From Paraconexibacter antarcticus (GTDB lineage: Bacteria; Actinomycetota; Thermoleophilia; Solirubrobacterales; Solirubrobacteraceae), in the NCBI RefSeq assembly GCF_024220175.1, contig NZ_CP098502.1, positions 372,001 through 436,000 on the forward strand: 64,000 nt of DNA, in the 5' to 3' direction. Under the pieces are notes generated by a model. That model worked only from the letters and a program-made list of their open reading frames with translations. It was not told the origin of the DNA and did not search any database. Both the position numbers and the translations under genes were made by a program. This document shows, piece after piece, positions 35,953 through 43,464 of the stretch; position 1 is the stretch's first letter, and each line of letters begins with the position of its first letter.

Positions 35953-37926
35953 ATGAGATCGACACGGACCGTCGTCGCCACCGCCCTCGCCGGGCTCGCG
36001 ACGCTCGTCGCCGCGGCCCCGTCCGCGGCCGCGACCCCGGGGCTCCTGCGCGCCGGGGCCGGCCAGGCGGACATCACGCCGCCGCAGACCGGCTACTACC
36101 TCGGCGGCTGGACCCGGGCGGACCGCCTCGCGCTCGGGCAGTCCACGCGCCTCTACGCGAACACCCTCGTGCTCCAGCGGGGGACGCGGAAGGTCGCGCT
36201 CGTCGCCGCGGAGGTCTTCGCGATCCCCGCCGGCCTGCAGGAGGACGTCGCCCGCGCGGTGTCCGACCTCGGCTACGACAAGACGACGGTCCTGCTCGCG
36301 GCCTCCCACACGCACTCCGGCCCCGGCGGCTTCGCGAACAACCCGACGTACAACACCGCCGCGCCGTCCCCGGCGACGGTGAGCGACCCCGCGTCCTTCG
36401 CGGAGTTCTTCAGCCCGCTGCCGGCCGACCCGACGCTCTACACGTTCCTCGTGAAGCAGATCGCGGCGTCGATCCGCCGCGCCGACGGGGACCGCGCCGC
36501 GGCCGCCGCCGGGTGGGCGAGGACGACGCTCACCGGCCTCACGCAGAACCGCTCGATCGAGGCGCACCTCGCCGACCACGGCATCCACGTCGCCACCGGG
36601 AGCGGCAGCGCGTCGATGGACCCGCTCGGCGTCGACGACACGATCGACCCCGAGGTCGACGTCCTCCGCGTCGACAAGCTCGTGCGGCGAGGCAGGAGGA
36701 CGGTCCACGTCCCGATCGGCGCGTACTCGAACTTCGCCGACCACGGGACCGTCGTGCACTCCGAGAGCCAGGTCTACTCCGGCGATCACCACGCGGCCGC
36801 CTGGCGCGTGTTCGTCGACAAGGTCCGCAAGGCGTCGCCGGCCGTGCCGCGTACCCAGACGGTCGTCAACGTCTACCCCAACGGCGACGAGGGCGACCAG
36901 ACCGCGGGCATCAGGCACGTGGGCATCGCCGCGGCGCGGATGGTCGGGTCGGTCGAGGCGGGGAAGATGTTCGACGCCTGGAAGGCCGCGGGCCGCACGC
37001 TGAGCCGGACGCCCGCCCTGGACGTGCGCTGGACGCGCTCGTGCTTCTGCGGGCGCGCGACGGCGACGGGGAACGTCGCGTCGAAGGGCGCTGAGGGGCT
37101 CGGCTTCCTCACCGGCTCGGAGGAGGGCCGCGGCCCGCTCTACGACCTGACCCACGTGTCGCTCGAGGGCAACAAGAACCCCATCGTCGACCCGGTCCAG
37201 GGGGACAAGTACGCGATCCCGGTCGGCGACCCGCCGCCCGCCGTCCCGCTCTCGCTCGTCCGCATCGGGGACGGCGTGCTCGTCGCGGTGCCCGGCGAGC
37301 CGACGAAGCAGGTCGGGACCCGGCTCCGCGCCGCGGTGCTCGCGCCGCTCGCGGGCAGCGGCGTCACCCATGCGGTCATCGCCGGCCTGGCGGACGACTA
37401 CATCCAGTACATCACCACGCCCGAGGAGTACGGGGAGCAGTCCTACGAGGGAGCCTCGACGCTCTTCGGCCGCAGCGAGGCGACGTTCCTGCAGGAGCGG
37501 TACACCGAGCTCGCGACGCAGCTCGCGAGCGGGGCGCCGGCCACGCCGGCCTACGCCCTGGACCCCTCCTACGGAGTGAAGCCCGACGGGCCGGCCTACC
37601 CGGCGGGCGCCGCGTCCGGGTCGCTCACCGGCCAGCCGCCGGCGAGCGTCGCGCGCGGCGGGGACGTGCGCATCACCTGGTCCGGCGCGCCGCTCGGCCG
37701 CGACCGCCCCGTCGACAAGGCCTTCGTCCTCGCCCAGCGGCAGGTCCGCGGGCGCTGGCGGACGGTCGACTCGGACCTCGGCCTCCACATGCTCTGGCAC
37801 GTGACCGACAAGGGCGCCTACGACCTCACGTGGTCGCCGCCCACGAGCGTCCCGGCCGGCACCTATCGGCTGATGGTGACCGCGCAGCGGTACGCGCTGA
37901 CGACGCGGACGTTCGTGCTGGGGTAG
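35953..37926 (+). CDS. Secreted neutral ceramidase-like protein
   Basis: A 657-residue exported protein with a signal peptide over about residues 1-27 (VVATALAGLATLVAAAPSAAA). Neutral/alkaline ceramidase features are RAGAGQADITPP near the mature start, the zinc-site block ASHTHSGPGGF (His119, His121), NVYPNGDEGDQ, and VAVPGEPTKQVG. The last 130 residues look like the family's beta-sandwich. Family members cleave the amide of ceramides or related N-acyl lipids outside the cell. Some carry unknown roles, and a true ceramidase activity is not certain. Unrelated in function to the glycan genes around it. Confidence 0.82.
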   Translation: MRSTRTVVATALAGLATLVAAAPSAAATPGLLRAGAGQADITPPQTGYYLGGWTRADRLALGQSTRLYANTLVLQRGTRKVALVAAEVFAIPAGLQEDVARAVSDLGYDKTTVLLAASHTHSGPGGFANNPTYNTAAPSPATVSDPASFAEFFSPLPADPTLYTFLVKQIAASIRRADGDRAAAAAGWARTTLTGLTQNRSIEAHLADHGIHVATGSGSASMDPLGVDDTIDPEVDVLRVDKLVRRGRRTVHVPIGAYSNFADHGTVVHSESQVYSGDHHAAAWRVFVDKVRKASPAVPRTQTVVNVYPNGDEGDQTAGIRHVGIAAARMVGSVEAGKMFDAWKAAGRTLSRTPALDVRWTRSCFCGRATATGNVASKGAEGLGFLTGSEEGRGPLYDLTHVSLEGNKNPIVDPVQGDKYAIPVGDPPPAVPLSLVRIGDGVLVAVPGEPTKQVGTRLRAAVLAPLAGSGVTHAVIAGLADDYIQYITTPEEYGEQSYEGASTLFGRSEATFLQERYTELATQLASGAPATPAYALDPSYGVKPDGPAYPAGAASGSLTGQPPASVARGGDVRITWSGAPLGRDRPVDKAFVLAQRQVRGRWRTVDSDLGLHMLWHVTDKGAYDLTWSPPTSVPAGTYRLMVTAQRYALTTRTFVLG

Positions 37927-37974
37927 CCGTTCCCGCGGAGACCCGCCGGCCGTCGGCCGCCCCGCCCACCAGAC

Positions 37975-38315
37975 GCCGTCCATTTCCCCTGAGTGGAGTG
38001 GGGAGAAACGGACGGCCCGGGCGGCGGGGGGCGGCGTGGGCCGCGGGCGGCGGGGGGCGGCGTGGGCCGCGGGGGGCGGGGGACGGCCTGGGCCGCGGGG
38101 TACGGCCTGGGCCGCGGGCCGGACGCCGTCCATTTCCCCTGGGCCTGATCGGGGGATATGGACGGCCCACCTGTTTCGACGGCCTGGGCCGCGGGCCAGA
38201 CGCCGCCCATTTCCCCCGAGTGGAGTGGGGAGAAACGGACGGCCCGGGCGACGGCCTGGGTCGCGGGCCGGACGCCGCCCATTTCCCCCGGGCCTGATCG
38301 GGGGAAATGGACGGC
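37975..38315. repeat. REP-like palindrome array, four copies
   Basis: Four 42-base elements at 37975-38016, 38125-38166, 38202-38243 and 38274-38315. All begin GCCGYCCATTTCCCC and end GGACGGC. Copies 2 and 4 share a GGCCTGATC centre with near-perfect 15- to 17-base stems. Copies 1 and 3 share GAGTGGAGTGGGGAGAAAC with weaker pairing, so two subtypes alternate. They are spaced by GGCCTGGGCCGCGGGCC-type linkers. The layout recalls enterobacterial REP/BIME clusters. The rest of the gap 37927-38419 holds no gene that I can support. Confidence 0.85.
38021..38119 (+). repeat. G-rich tandem repeat inside the REP-like array
   Basis: A 26-base unit is present twice without a mismatch (38021-38046 and 38047-38072), followed by shortened, diverged copies to about 38119. 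The plus strand has runs of three to six G and could form a G-quadruplex. Confidence 0.75.
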
Positions 38316-38419
38316 CCACCTGTCTGCGGCGGGTTTGCGGGCGGGCCTCGGCCACGGACGGTTCGCACCCGGCCGCCCGGCCTTGTGTTCGCGGTGCGGG
38401 AGGTCGATAAGCGGGGGCG

Positions 38420-39523
38420 ATGCGCCGGCTGTGGGCCCTCCTCGTCGTGCTTCTCGCCTTCGGCGGGGCGTTCGTGCTCGCGCGCAGCCAGGCCTCCGAC
38501 GCGCACCCGCAGGCGACCGCCCCCGCGGACGCTCGCAGCGCCCCCGGCGCCCCGACCACGCCGGCCCCGACCACGCCGGCCCCGACCCCGCCCGCCCCGA
38601 CCACGCCGGCCCCGGCCGTCGCGGCGACCACGCCCGCCGGCATCAAGGCCACCGCGGCGGCCCGCCGGGCGCGGCCCAGGGTCGGCACCTGCCCCGTCCG
38701 CCCGGCGACGGACCCGTGGAACACGGACATCTCGCACGCCAAGGTCGACCCGAACTCCGCAGCGTACGTCGCCGCCATCGGCGCGAACCTCAGGCTCCAC
38801 GCCGACTTCGGCTCCGGGCGGCAGGGCGACTACGGCATCCCGTTCTCCGTCGTCCCCGCGGGTCAGGCCGCGCGCCCGGTGCACTTCACCGCGTACGGCA
38901 GCGAGTCCGACCACGTCGCCTACCCGATCCCGCGCGCCGCGCTCGTCGAGGGCGGGAACGCCTCCACCGGCGACCGCCACGTCATCGTCGTCCGCGAGGG
39001 GGAGTGCAAGCTGTACGAGCTCTACAACGCCCACCGCGAGGGCGCGGGCTGGGCGGCCGACAGCGGCGCCGTCTTCGACCTGCGGCGGTCGACGCTGCGG
39101 CCCAAGGGGTGGACGTCGGCGGACGCGGCGGGGCTGCCGATCCTCCCCGGGCTCGCGCGCGCCGACGAGGCCGACCGGGGCGCGATCGACCACGCGCTGC
39201 GCTTCACGGTCCCGCGCACGCAGCGGGCGTACGTCCCGCCGGCGCGGCACTTCGCCTCGAGCAGCGCCGACCGCAGCCTTCCGCCGATGGGGCTGCGCCT
39301 GCGGCTGAAGGCGTCGTTCGACCGCGCCCGCTACCACGGGCAGGCCCGCGTCATCCTCGACGCGCTCGCCCGCTACGGGATGATCGTCGCCGACAACGGG
39401 AGCCCCTGGTACCTCTCCGGGACGCCCGACGCGCGCTGGCACGACGGCGACCTGAACCAGCTCAAGACCGTCCCCGGCAGCGCCTTCGAGGTCGTCCGGC
39501 CCGCGTCGATCACGCGGGGCTGA
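38420..39523 (+). CDS. Secreted or anchored protein of unknown function
   Basis: A 367-residue protein with an amino-terminal hydrophobic segment (WALLVVLLAFGGAFVLA). A TTPAP-repeat linker covers about residues 40-65. A folded domain of about 280 residues begins at DPWNTDISHAKVDPNS and has ADFGSGRQGDYGIPF, GDRHVIVV, CKLYELYNA and MIVADNGSPWYLSG. Aromatic and polar residues are dense, as in carbohydrate-active or sugar-binding beta proteins, but I recognise no family. It follows the REP-like array and precedes the Wzm/Wzt exporter genes by 60 bases, which hints at a cell-surface role. Confidence 0.7.
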   Translation: MRRLWALLVVLLAFGGAFVLARSQASDAHPQATAPADARSAPGAPTTPAPTTPAPTPPAPTTPAPAVAATTPAGIKATAAARRARPRVGTCPVRPATDPWNTDISHAKVDPNSAAYVAAIGANLRLHADFGSGRQGDYGIPFSVVPAGQAARPVHFTAYGSESDHVAYPIPRAALVEGGNASTGDRHVIVVREGECKLYELYNAHREGAGWAADSGAVFDLRRSTLRPKGWTSADAAGLPILPGLARADEADRGAIDHALRFTVPRTQRAYVPPARHFASSSADRSLPPMGLRLRLKASFDRARYHGQARVILDALARYGMIVADNGSPWYLSGTPDARWHDGDLNQLKTVPGSAFEVVRPASITRG

Positions 39524-39583
39524 GCGACCGCCCGCCGACCCCGGCCGCGCGGAACGCCGCCGGTACGCGACAATCCGCGGCGG

Positions 39584-40360
39584 ATGGCCGAGCTGAAGCG
39601 CTACCGCTACCTCTTCGAGCAGATGGTCCGGAGGGAGCTGCGGCAGAAGTACCAGGGGTCCGCGCTCGGCGTGGCGTGGTACATCGTGAACCCGCTCGTG
39701 CTGACGGGCGCCTACTACTTCATGTTCGGCGTCGTCTTCACGCAGACCAAGCACGCCGACTACCCGCTGTTCCTCATGGTCGGGCTCGTCGTGTGGATCT
39801 TCTTCAGCCAGGCGCTGATGAGCGCCGCGCCGTCGCTGCTGGACCAGGGCGCGCTCATCCGCAAGGCGCCGTTCCCGCGCGAGACGATCCCCGCCGCGGT
39901 CGTCACCGTCCAGATGGTCACGTTCCTCGTCGTCCTCGGGCTCGTCGCGGTCGTGACGCTCGTCTTCCGCGGCTCGTTCTCCGTGTGGCTCGTGCTGCTG
40001 CCGGTCGTGCTCGCCGCGCTCTACGTCTTCGTCCTCGGGCTGAGCCTCGCCGTCGCCGTCCTGCACGCGCACTTCCGCGACGTCGCGCCGATCCTCAGCG
40101 CCGCGCTGCTGCCGTGGTTCTTCGTCTCGCCGATCTTCTTCGCGCCCGGCGACATCACCGACAAGGCGACCGCGAAGTTCGTCATGGAGTGGGTCAACCC
40201 GGTCGCCCCGTTCATCGAGGCGATCCGCCGGGTCGTCTACGACGGCCACGCCCCGAGCGTCGCGGGGCTCGCGTACGTCGTCCTCATCGCGGCCGCCGCG
40301 CTCGCGATCGGACGGACGCTGTTCGGCCGGCTGCAGTCGGAGCTGGCGGTCATCGTATGA
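39584..40360 (+). CDS. wzm: ABC-2 type polysaccharide exporter, permease (Wzm)
   Basis: A 258-residue membrane protein with about six hydrophobic segments and the ABC-2 permease layout of Wzm/TagG/RfbA. It opens with RYLFEQMVRRELRQKYQGSALG, the family's amphipathic start. It exports polyprenyl-linked polysaccharide with the ATPase encoded next. The stop overlaps the start of wzt by four bases (ATGA), so the two are translated together. GACAAT lies nine bases before its ATG. Confidence 0.93.
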   Translation: MAELKRYRYLFEQMVRRELRQKYQGSALGVAWYIVNPLVLTGAYYFMFGVVFTQTKHADYPLFLMVGLVVWIFFSQALMSAAPSLLDQGALIRKAPFPRETIPAAVVTVQMVTFLVVLGLVAVVTLVFRGSFSVWLVLLPVVLAALYVFVLGLSLAVAVLHAHFRDVAPILSAALLPWFFVSPIFFAPGDITDKATAKFVMEWVNPVAPFIEAIRRVVYDGHAPSVAGLAYVVLIAAAALAIGRTLFGRLQSELAVIV

Positions 40361-41145
40361 GCGCGGCAAAGACCCTGCAGCCCGGCGAGATCGTCCTCGA
40401 CCACGCGTCGCGCGCGTTCTCGATCCGCGCCGACCGCGGGGGGACGCTGAAGGAGCTGCTGCTGCGGCGGCGCTCGGACGGGCCCGCGCCGATCCAGGCG
40501 CTCGCCGACGTCACGCTCCACATCCCGCCGGGGCAGACGGTCGGGATCGTCGGACGCAACGGGGCCGGCAAGTCCTCGACGCTGAAGGTCCTCGCGGGGA
40601 TCGTCCCGCTCGACTCCGGGAGCGTCGACATCGGCGGGCGCATCGTCTCGCTGCTCGAGCTCGGCGCGGGCTTCGGCCGCGACTTCTCCGGCCGCGAGAA
40701 CATCCTCCTCGGCGGCGCGCTCCACGGCTTGAGCAAGGCCCAGATCGAGGAGAAGCTCGACGACATCATCGCCTTCTCCGAGCTCGGTGACTTCATCGAC
40801 GTGCCCGTCAAGACGTACTCCAGCGGCATGTACGTCCGGCTCGGGTTCGCGATCGCCGCGCACCTGGACGCCGACGTGCTGCTCATCGACGAGGTGCTGG
40901 CCGTCGGCGACGAGGCCTTCCAGCGCAAGTGCGAGGCGCGCATCGCCGGCCAGGTCGAGAAGGGCGCGACGCTCGTCCTCGTCTCCCACGATGCGGCCCT
41001 CATCGAGCGGACCTGCGAGCGGGTCGTCGTCCTCGACGGCGGCCACGTCGTCTTCGACGGGCCGTCCGCCGAGGGCATGGAGTACTACCACCGGCAGATG
41101 AACACGCCGACGCCGGCGTCGATCGCCGAGGCGGGCGGGCCGTGA
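40357..41145 (+). CDS. wzt: Polysaccharide ABC exporter ATPase (Wzt/TagH type)
   Basis: A 262-residue ABC ATPase. Walker A GRNGAGKSS is at about 66-74, the signature loop is YSSGMYVRLGFAIA and Walker B is DVLLIDEVLAVGD, typical of the Wzt/TagH group. The carboxy-terminal sugar-recognition domain of long Wzt proteins is absent, so this is the short form, which exports without an end-cap recognition module. It overlaps both neighbours: four bases with wzm, and it shares an overlapping stop with the next ATG. Confidence 0.95.
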   Translation: MSAAKTLQPGEIVLDHASRAFSIRADRGGTLKELLLRRRSDGPAPIQALADVTLHIPPGQTVGIVGRNGAGKSSTLKVLAGIVPLDSGSVDIGGRIVSLLELGAGFGRDFSGRENILLGGALHGLSKAQIEEKLDDIIAFSELGDFIDVPVKTYSSGMYVRLGFAIAAHLDADVLLIDEVLAVGDEAFQRKCEARIAGQVEKGATLVLVSHDAALIERTCERVVVLDGGHVVFDGPSAEGMEYYHRQMNTPTPASIAEAGGP

Positions 41146-41591
41146 TGCGCCCCGAGGACGCCGTGCCCGCCGCGCGCGAGGCCGCCACCGCCGCGAAGGC
41201 CCGCGGCGAGTACGACCTCGACCTCAGCGGCTTCGCGATCGCGCCGACCGACCGCGTCTCGGTCGAGCAGCTCATGGAGTGGGCGGTCATCGAGCCCGAC
41301 GAGAGCTACATGCGCTCGACCCGCCGCTTCGGCGCACCGATCACGTGGCTGAAGAAGCTCCTCCTCCGCGGGCTGCAGCAGCACTTCAACCAGCTGACGA
41401 TGCTCCAGGCGCGCTACAACCTCCACCTCCTCGTCCGGCTCACCGAGCTCGAGGACCAGGTGCGCGACCTCGAGTGGGAGAACGCGTCGCTGCGGCGGAG
41501 GGTCGGCGGCGAGACCGCCGTGCGGACGGAGGATCGCGCCCCGGGCGCCCCGGGCGCTGCGGGCGCGACCGACGGCCCGGCACGCGCGTGA
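41145..41591 (+). CDS. Small protein with amphipathic helix and coiled coil, in the Wzm/Wzt operon
   Basis: A 148-residue protein with no signal peptide. Residues about 25-60 (YDLDLSGFAIAPTDR and EQLMEWAVIEP) may fold alone. A basic amphipathic segment, ITWLKKLLLRGLQQHFNQL (about 66-84), could touch the membrane. A coiled coil of heptads follows (LVRLTELEDQVRDLEWENASLRR, given here in part: LTELEDQVRDLEWENASL). A Pro/Gly-rich tail ends it. It overlaps the wzt stop and the next GT start, so all are one operon. Segments like this precede catalytic domains in some glycan-modifying enzymes. A scaffold or chain-length role is a guess. Confidence 0.65.
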   Translation: MRPEDAVPAAREAATAAKARGEYDLDLSGFAIAPTDRVSVEQLMEWAVIEPDESYMRSTRRFGAPITWLKKLLLRGLQQHFNQLTMLQARYNLHLLVRLTELEDQVRDLEWENASLRRRVGGETAVRTEDRAPGAPGAAGATDGPARA

Positions 41592-42655
41592 TCGTCCACC
41601 AGATCCTCTCGGGCGCGGGCCCCGTCGACGCCGTGACCTCGCAGGCGCGCGTCTTCCGCCGCCTGTTCGGCGAGTGGGGGTGGCAGGGCACCGACGTCGC
41701 CTGGCACATCGACCCGCGCGTCGCCGGCGAGATCCATCCGCTGAAGACGCTCGACGCCGGCCCCGACGACCTGCTGCTCATCCACTACTCGGCCTACGCG
41801 CCGCGGCTGCGGACGATCATCGAGGCGCCGCAGCGCAAGGTCCTGCTGAGTCACAACGTCACGCCGGCGCGCTGGTTCTGGGATTACGAGGCCGGCATCG
41901 CGGTGCAGTGCGCGCTCGGCCGCCGGCAGCTGCCCGAGTACGCGGAGAAGGCGGACGTCGTCGCGGGCGTCTCGCTGTACAACGCCCAGGAGCTGGGCTC
42001 CGACCGGGTCGTCCCGATCCTCTTCGACCCGGCCCCGCTCGGGCCTGCCGCGTCGCTCGGCGCGCTCGCCGCCGGGGACGCCACCCGCCGCGCCGGCGGA
42101 GCGCAGCCGACACTGCTCTTCGTCGGGCGCATCGCGCCGCACAAGCGTCAGGACGAGCTCATCCGGCTGCTCGCGCTGCTGCGCGCGCACCGCCTCCCCG
42201 ACGCACGCCTCGTCCTCGTCGGCGAGCCGATGACCGACGTCTACCTCGACGCGCTGAAGGCGCTGGCGGACGACCTCGTCCCCGGTGCGGTCGAGTTCCG
42301 CCACGGCCTGACGCCGCGCGAGCTCGGGCAGGCCTACGCGGACGCCGACGTCTTCGTCTGCCTCTCCGAGCACGAGGGCTTCTGCATCCCGCTGCTGGAG
42401 GCCTTCCACGTCGGCACGCCGGTCGTGAGCCGGCCGTCCGGCGGCATCCCCGAGGTGGCCGCGACCGCCGCGCTGCTCACCGACGACCGCGACCTCGCCG
42501 TCGTGGCGGAGCTCGTCACGCTGGCGGTGGAGGACGCCGAGCTGCGGGCGTCGCTGCGCGAGCGGGGCCGCGAGCGCCTCGGCCACTACGGGCACGACAG
42601 CACCGCCGCGGCGCTGCGGGCGCTGCTCGAGCACACCGCCGCGCTGCGGCGGTAG
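41588..42655 (+). CDS. GT4-family glycosyltransferase
   Basis: A 355-residue GT-B glycosyltransferase. The carboxy-terminal donor domain has LLFVGRIAPHKRQDELIR and the retaining-GT4 block SEHEGFCIPLLEAFHVG, with the conserved Glu that contacts the nucleotide sugar. The amino half (VIVHQILSGAGPVDAV, KVLLSHNVTPARW) would bind the acceptor. It starts with GTG overlapping the previous stop (GTGA). In a Wzm/Wzt operon it probably extends the exported chain. Sugar specificity is unknown. Confidence 0.9.
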   Translation: MIVHQILSGAGPVDAVTSQARVFRRLFGEWGWQGTDVAWHIDPRVAGEIHPLKTLDAGPDDLLLIHYSAYAPRLRTIIEAPQRKVLLSHNVTPARWFWDYEAGIAVQCALGRRQLPEYAEKADVVAGVSLYNAQELGSDRVVPILFDPAPLGPAASLGALAAGDATRRAGGAQPTLLFVGRIAPHKRQDELIRLLALLRAHRLPDARLVLVGEPMTDVYLDALKALADDLVPGAVEFRHGLTPRELGQAYADADVFVCLSEHEGFCIPLLEAFHVGTPVVSRPSGGIPEVAATAALLTDDRDLAVVAELVTLAVEDAELRASLRERGRERLGHYGHDSTAAALRALLEHTAALRR

Positions 42656-42690
42656 GGCAGGCCGCGAGGCCGCCCGGCGACCCTTCCAGA

Positions 42691-42696
42691 TACCTT
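42691..42696 (+). promoter_or_regulatory. -10 box of the methyltransferase gene at 42703
   Basis: TACCTT six bases before the ATG. Confidence 0.4.
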
Positions 42697-42702
42697 CCGC
42701 CC

Positions 42703-43458
42703 ATGGACGATCTCGAGCAGCGGGTGGCCGATCACCCGGGCTGGTACCACGCGCTGGACCTCCCCGGGGGGATCGTCACGCCCGGCTACTGCGACCTGCG
42801 GCGGTTCGCGCCCGAGGCGCTTCCGGTCTCGCTGCAGGGCAAGCGCTGCCTCGACGTCGGCACGTTCGACGGCTTCTGGGCCTTCTCGATGGAGGCCTGC
42901 GGCGCCGACGAGGTCTTCGCGCTCGACCTCCCGGACGGCACCCAGGCCGACTGGCCGCCGAACACCCGCGAGGCGAACCTCAAGGCGAGCCAGGCGAGCG
43001 GCCTCGAGTGGGGGTCCGGCTTCAAGCTCGCCCACGAGGCGCTCGGTTCATCCGTCAAGCGGGTCGAGGGCAACATCTACGACCTGCGGCCCGAGTGGAC
43101 CGACGGCCCGGTCGACCTCGTCCTCTGCGGGACGATCCTCCAGCACCTCCGCGACCCCACGGGGGCGCTCGAGCGGATGTTCCACACGCTCGCGCCCGGC
43201 GGGACGCTGCTCATGATCGAGGCCTACTCGGTCCAGCTCAGCCGGACCCATCGCAAGCTCCCCGTCGCCGAGTTCCGCCCGCCGGCCGAGGGCTCGCAGT
43301 TCACCTGGTGGATCCCGAACCTCGCGCTGCTCCGGGGCTGGGCGACGACCGCCGGCTTCGTCGAGGCTCCCGGTGGCGAGGTCGTCAAGCACCGCCCGCT
43401 GCGAGGCGCGGCCAAGGGCGATCAGGTCGCGCGCCTGACGTTCACGCGGCCGGCGTAG
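42703..43458 (+). CDS. SAM-dependent methyltransferase, CmoB-like fold
   Basis: A 251-residue methyltransferase resembling the DUF1698/CmoB branch. It opens with HPGWYHALDLPGG, has motif I CLDVGTFDGFWAF, an acidic EVFALDLPD post-I strand, and GPVDLVLCGTILQHLRDP at motif IV. CmoB itself modifies tRNA wobble uridine, but relatives in glycan clusters are common and this one lies between glycosyltransferase genes, so a sugar or lipid acceptor is more likely here. Its end is six bases from the end of the convergent membrane protein gene. Confidence 0.8.
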   Translation: MDDLEQRVADHPGWYHALDLPGGIVTPGYCDLRRFAPEALPVSLQGKRCLDVGTFDGFWAFSMEACGADEVFALDLPDGTQADWPPNTREANLKASQASGLEWGSGFKLAHEALGSSVKRVEGNIYDLRPEWTDGPVDLVLCGTILQHLRDPTGALERMFHTLAPGGTLLMIEAYSVQLSRTHRKLPVAEFRPPAEGSQFTWWIPNLALLRGWATTAGFVEAPGGEVVKHRPLRGAAKGDQVARLTFTRPA

Positions 43459-43464
43459 GGGCGC

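Noticed and set aside
37975-38315. CRISPR array
   Set aside because: The repeats are palindromic, of two subtypes, and separated by related G-rich linkers rather than unique spacers of even length. No cas gene is present.
35899-38778. Long upstream extension of the methyltransferase frame on the minus strand
   Set aside because: It runs antisense through the ceramidase-like gene and the palindrome array. The protein is low-complexity Arg/Ala sequence, and only the part from about 35898 down resembles a methyltransferase.
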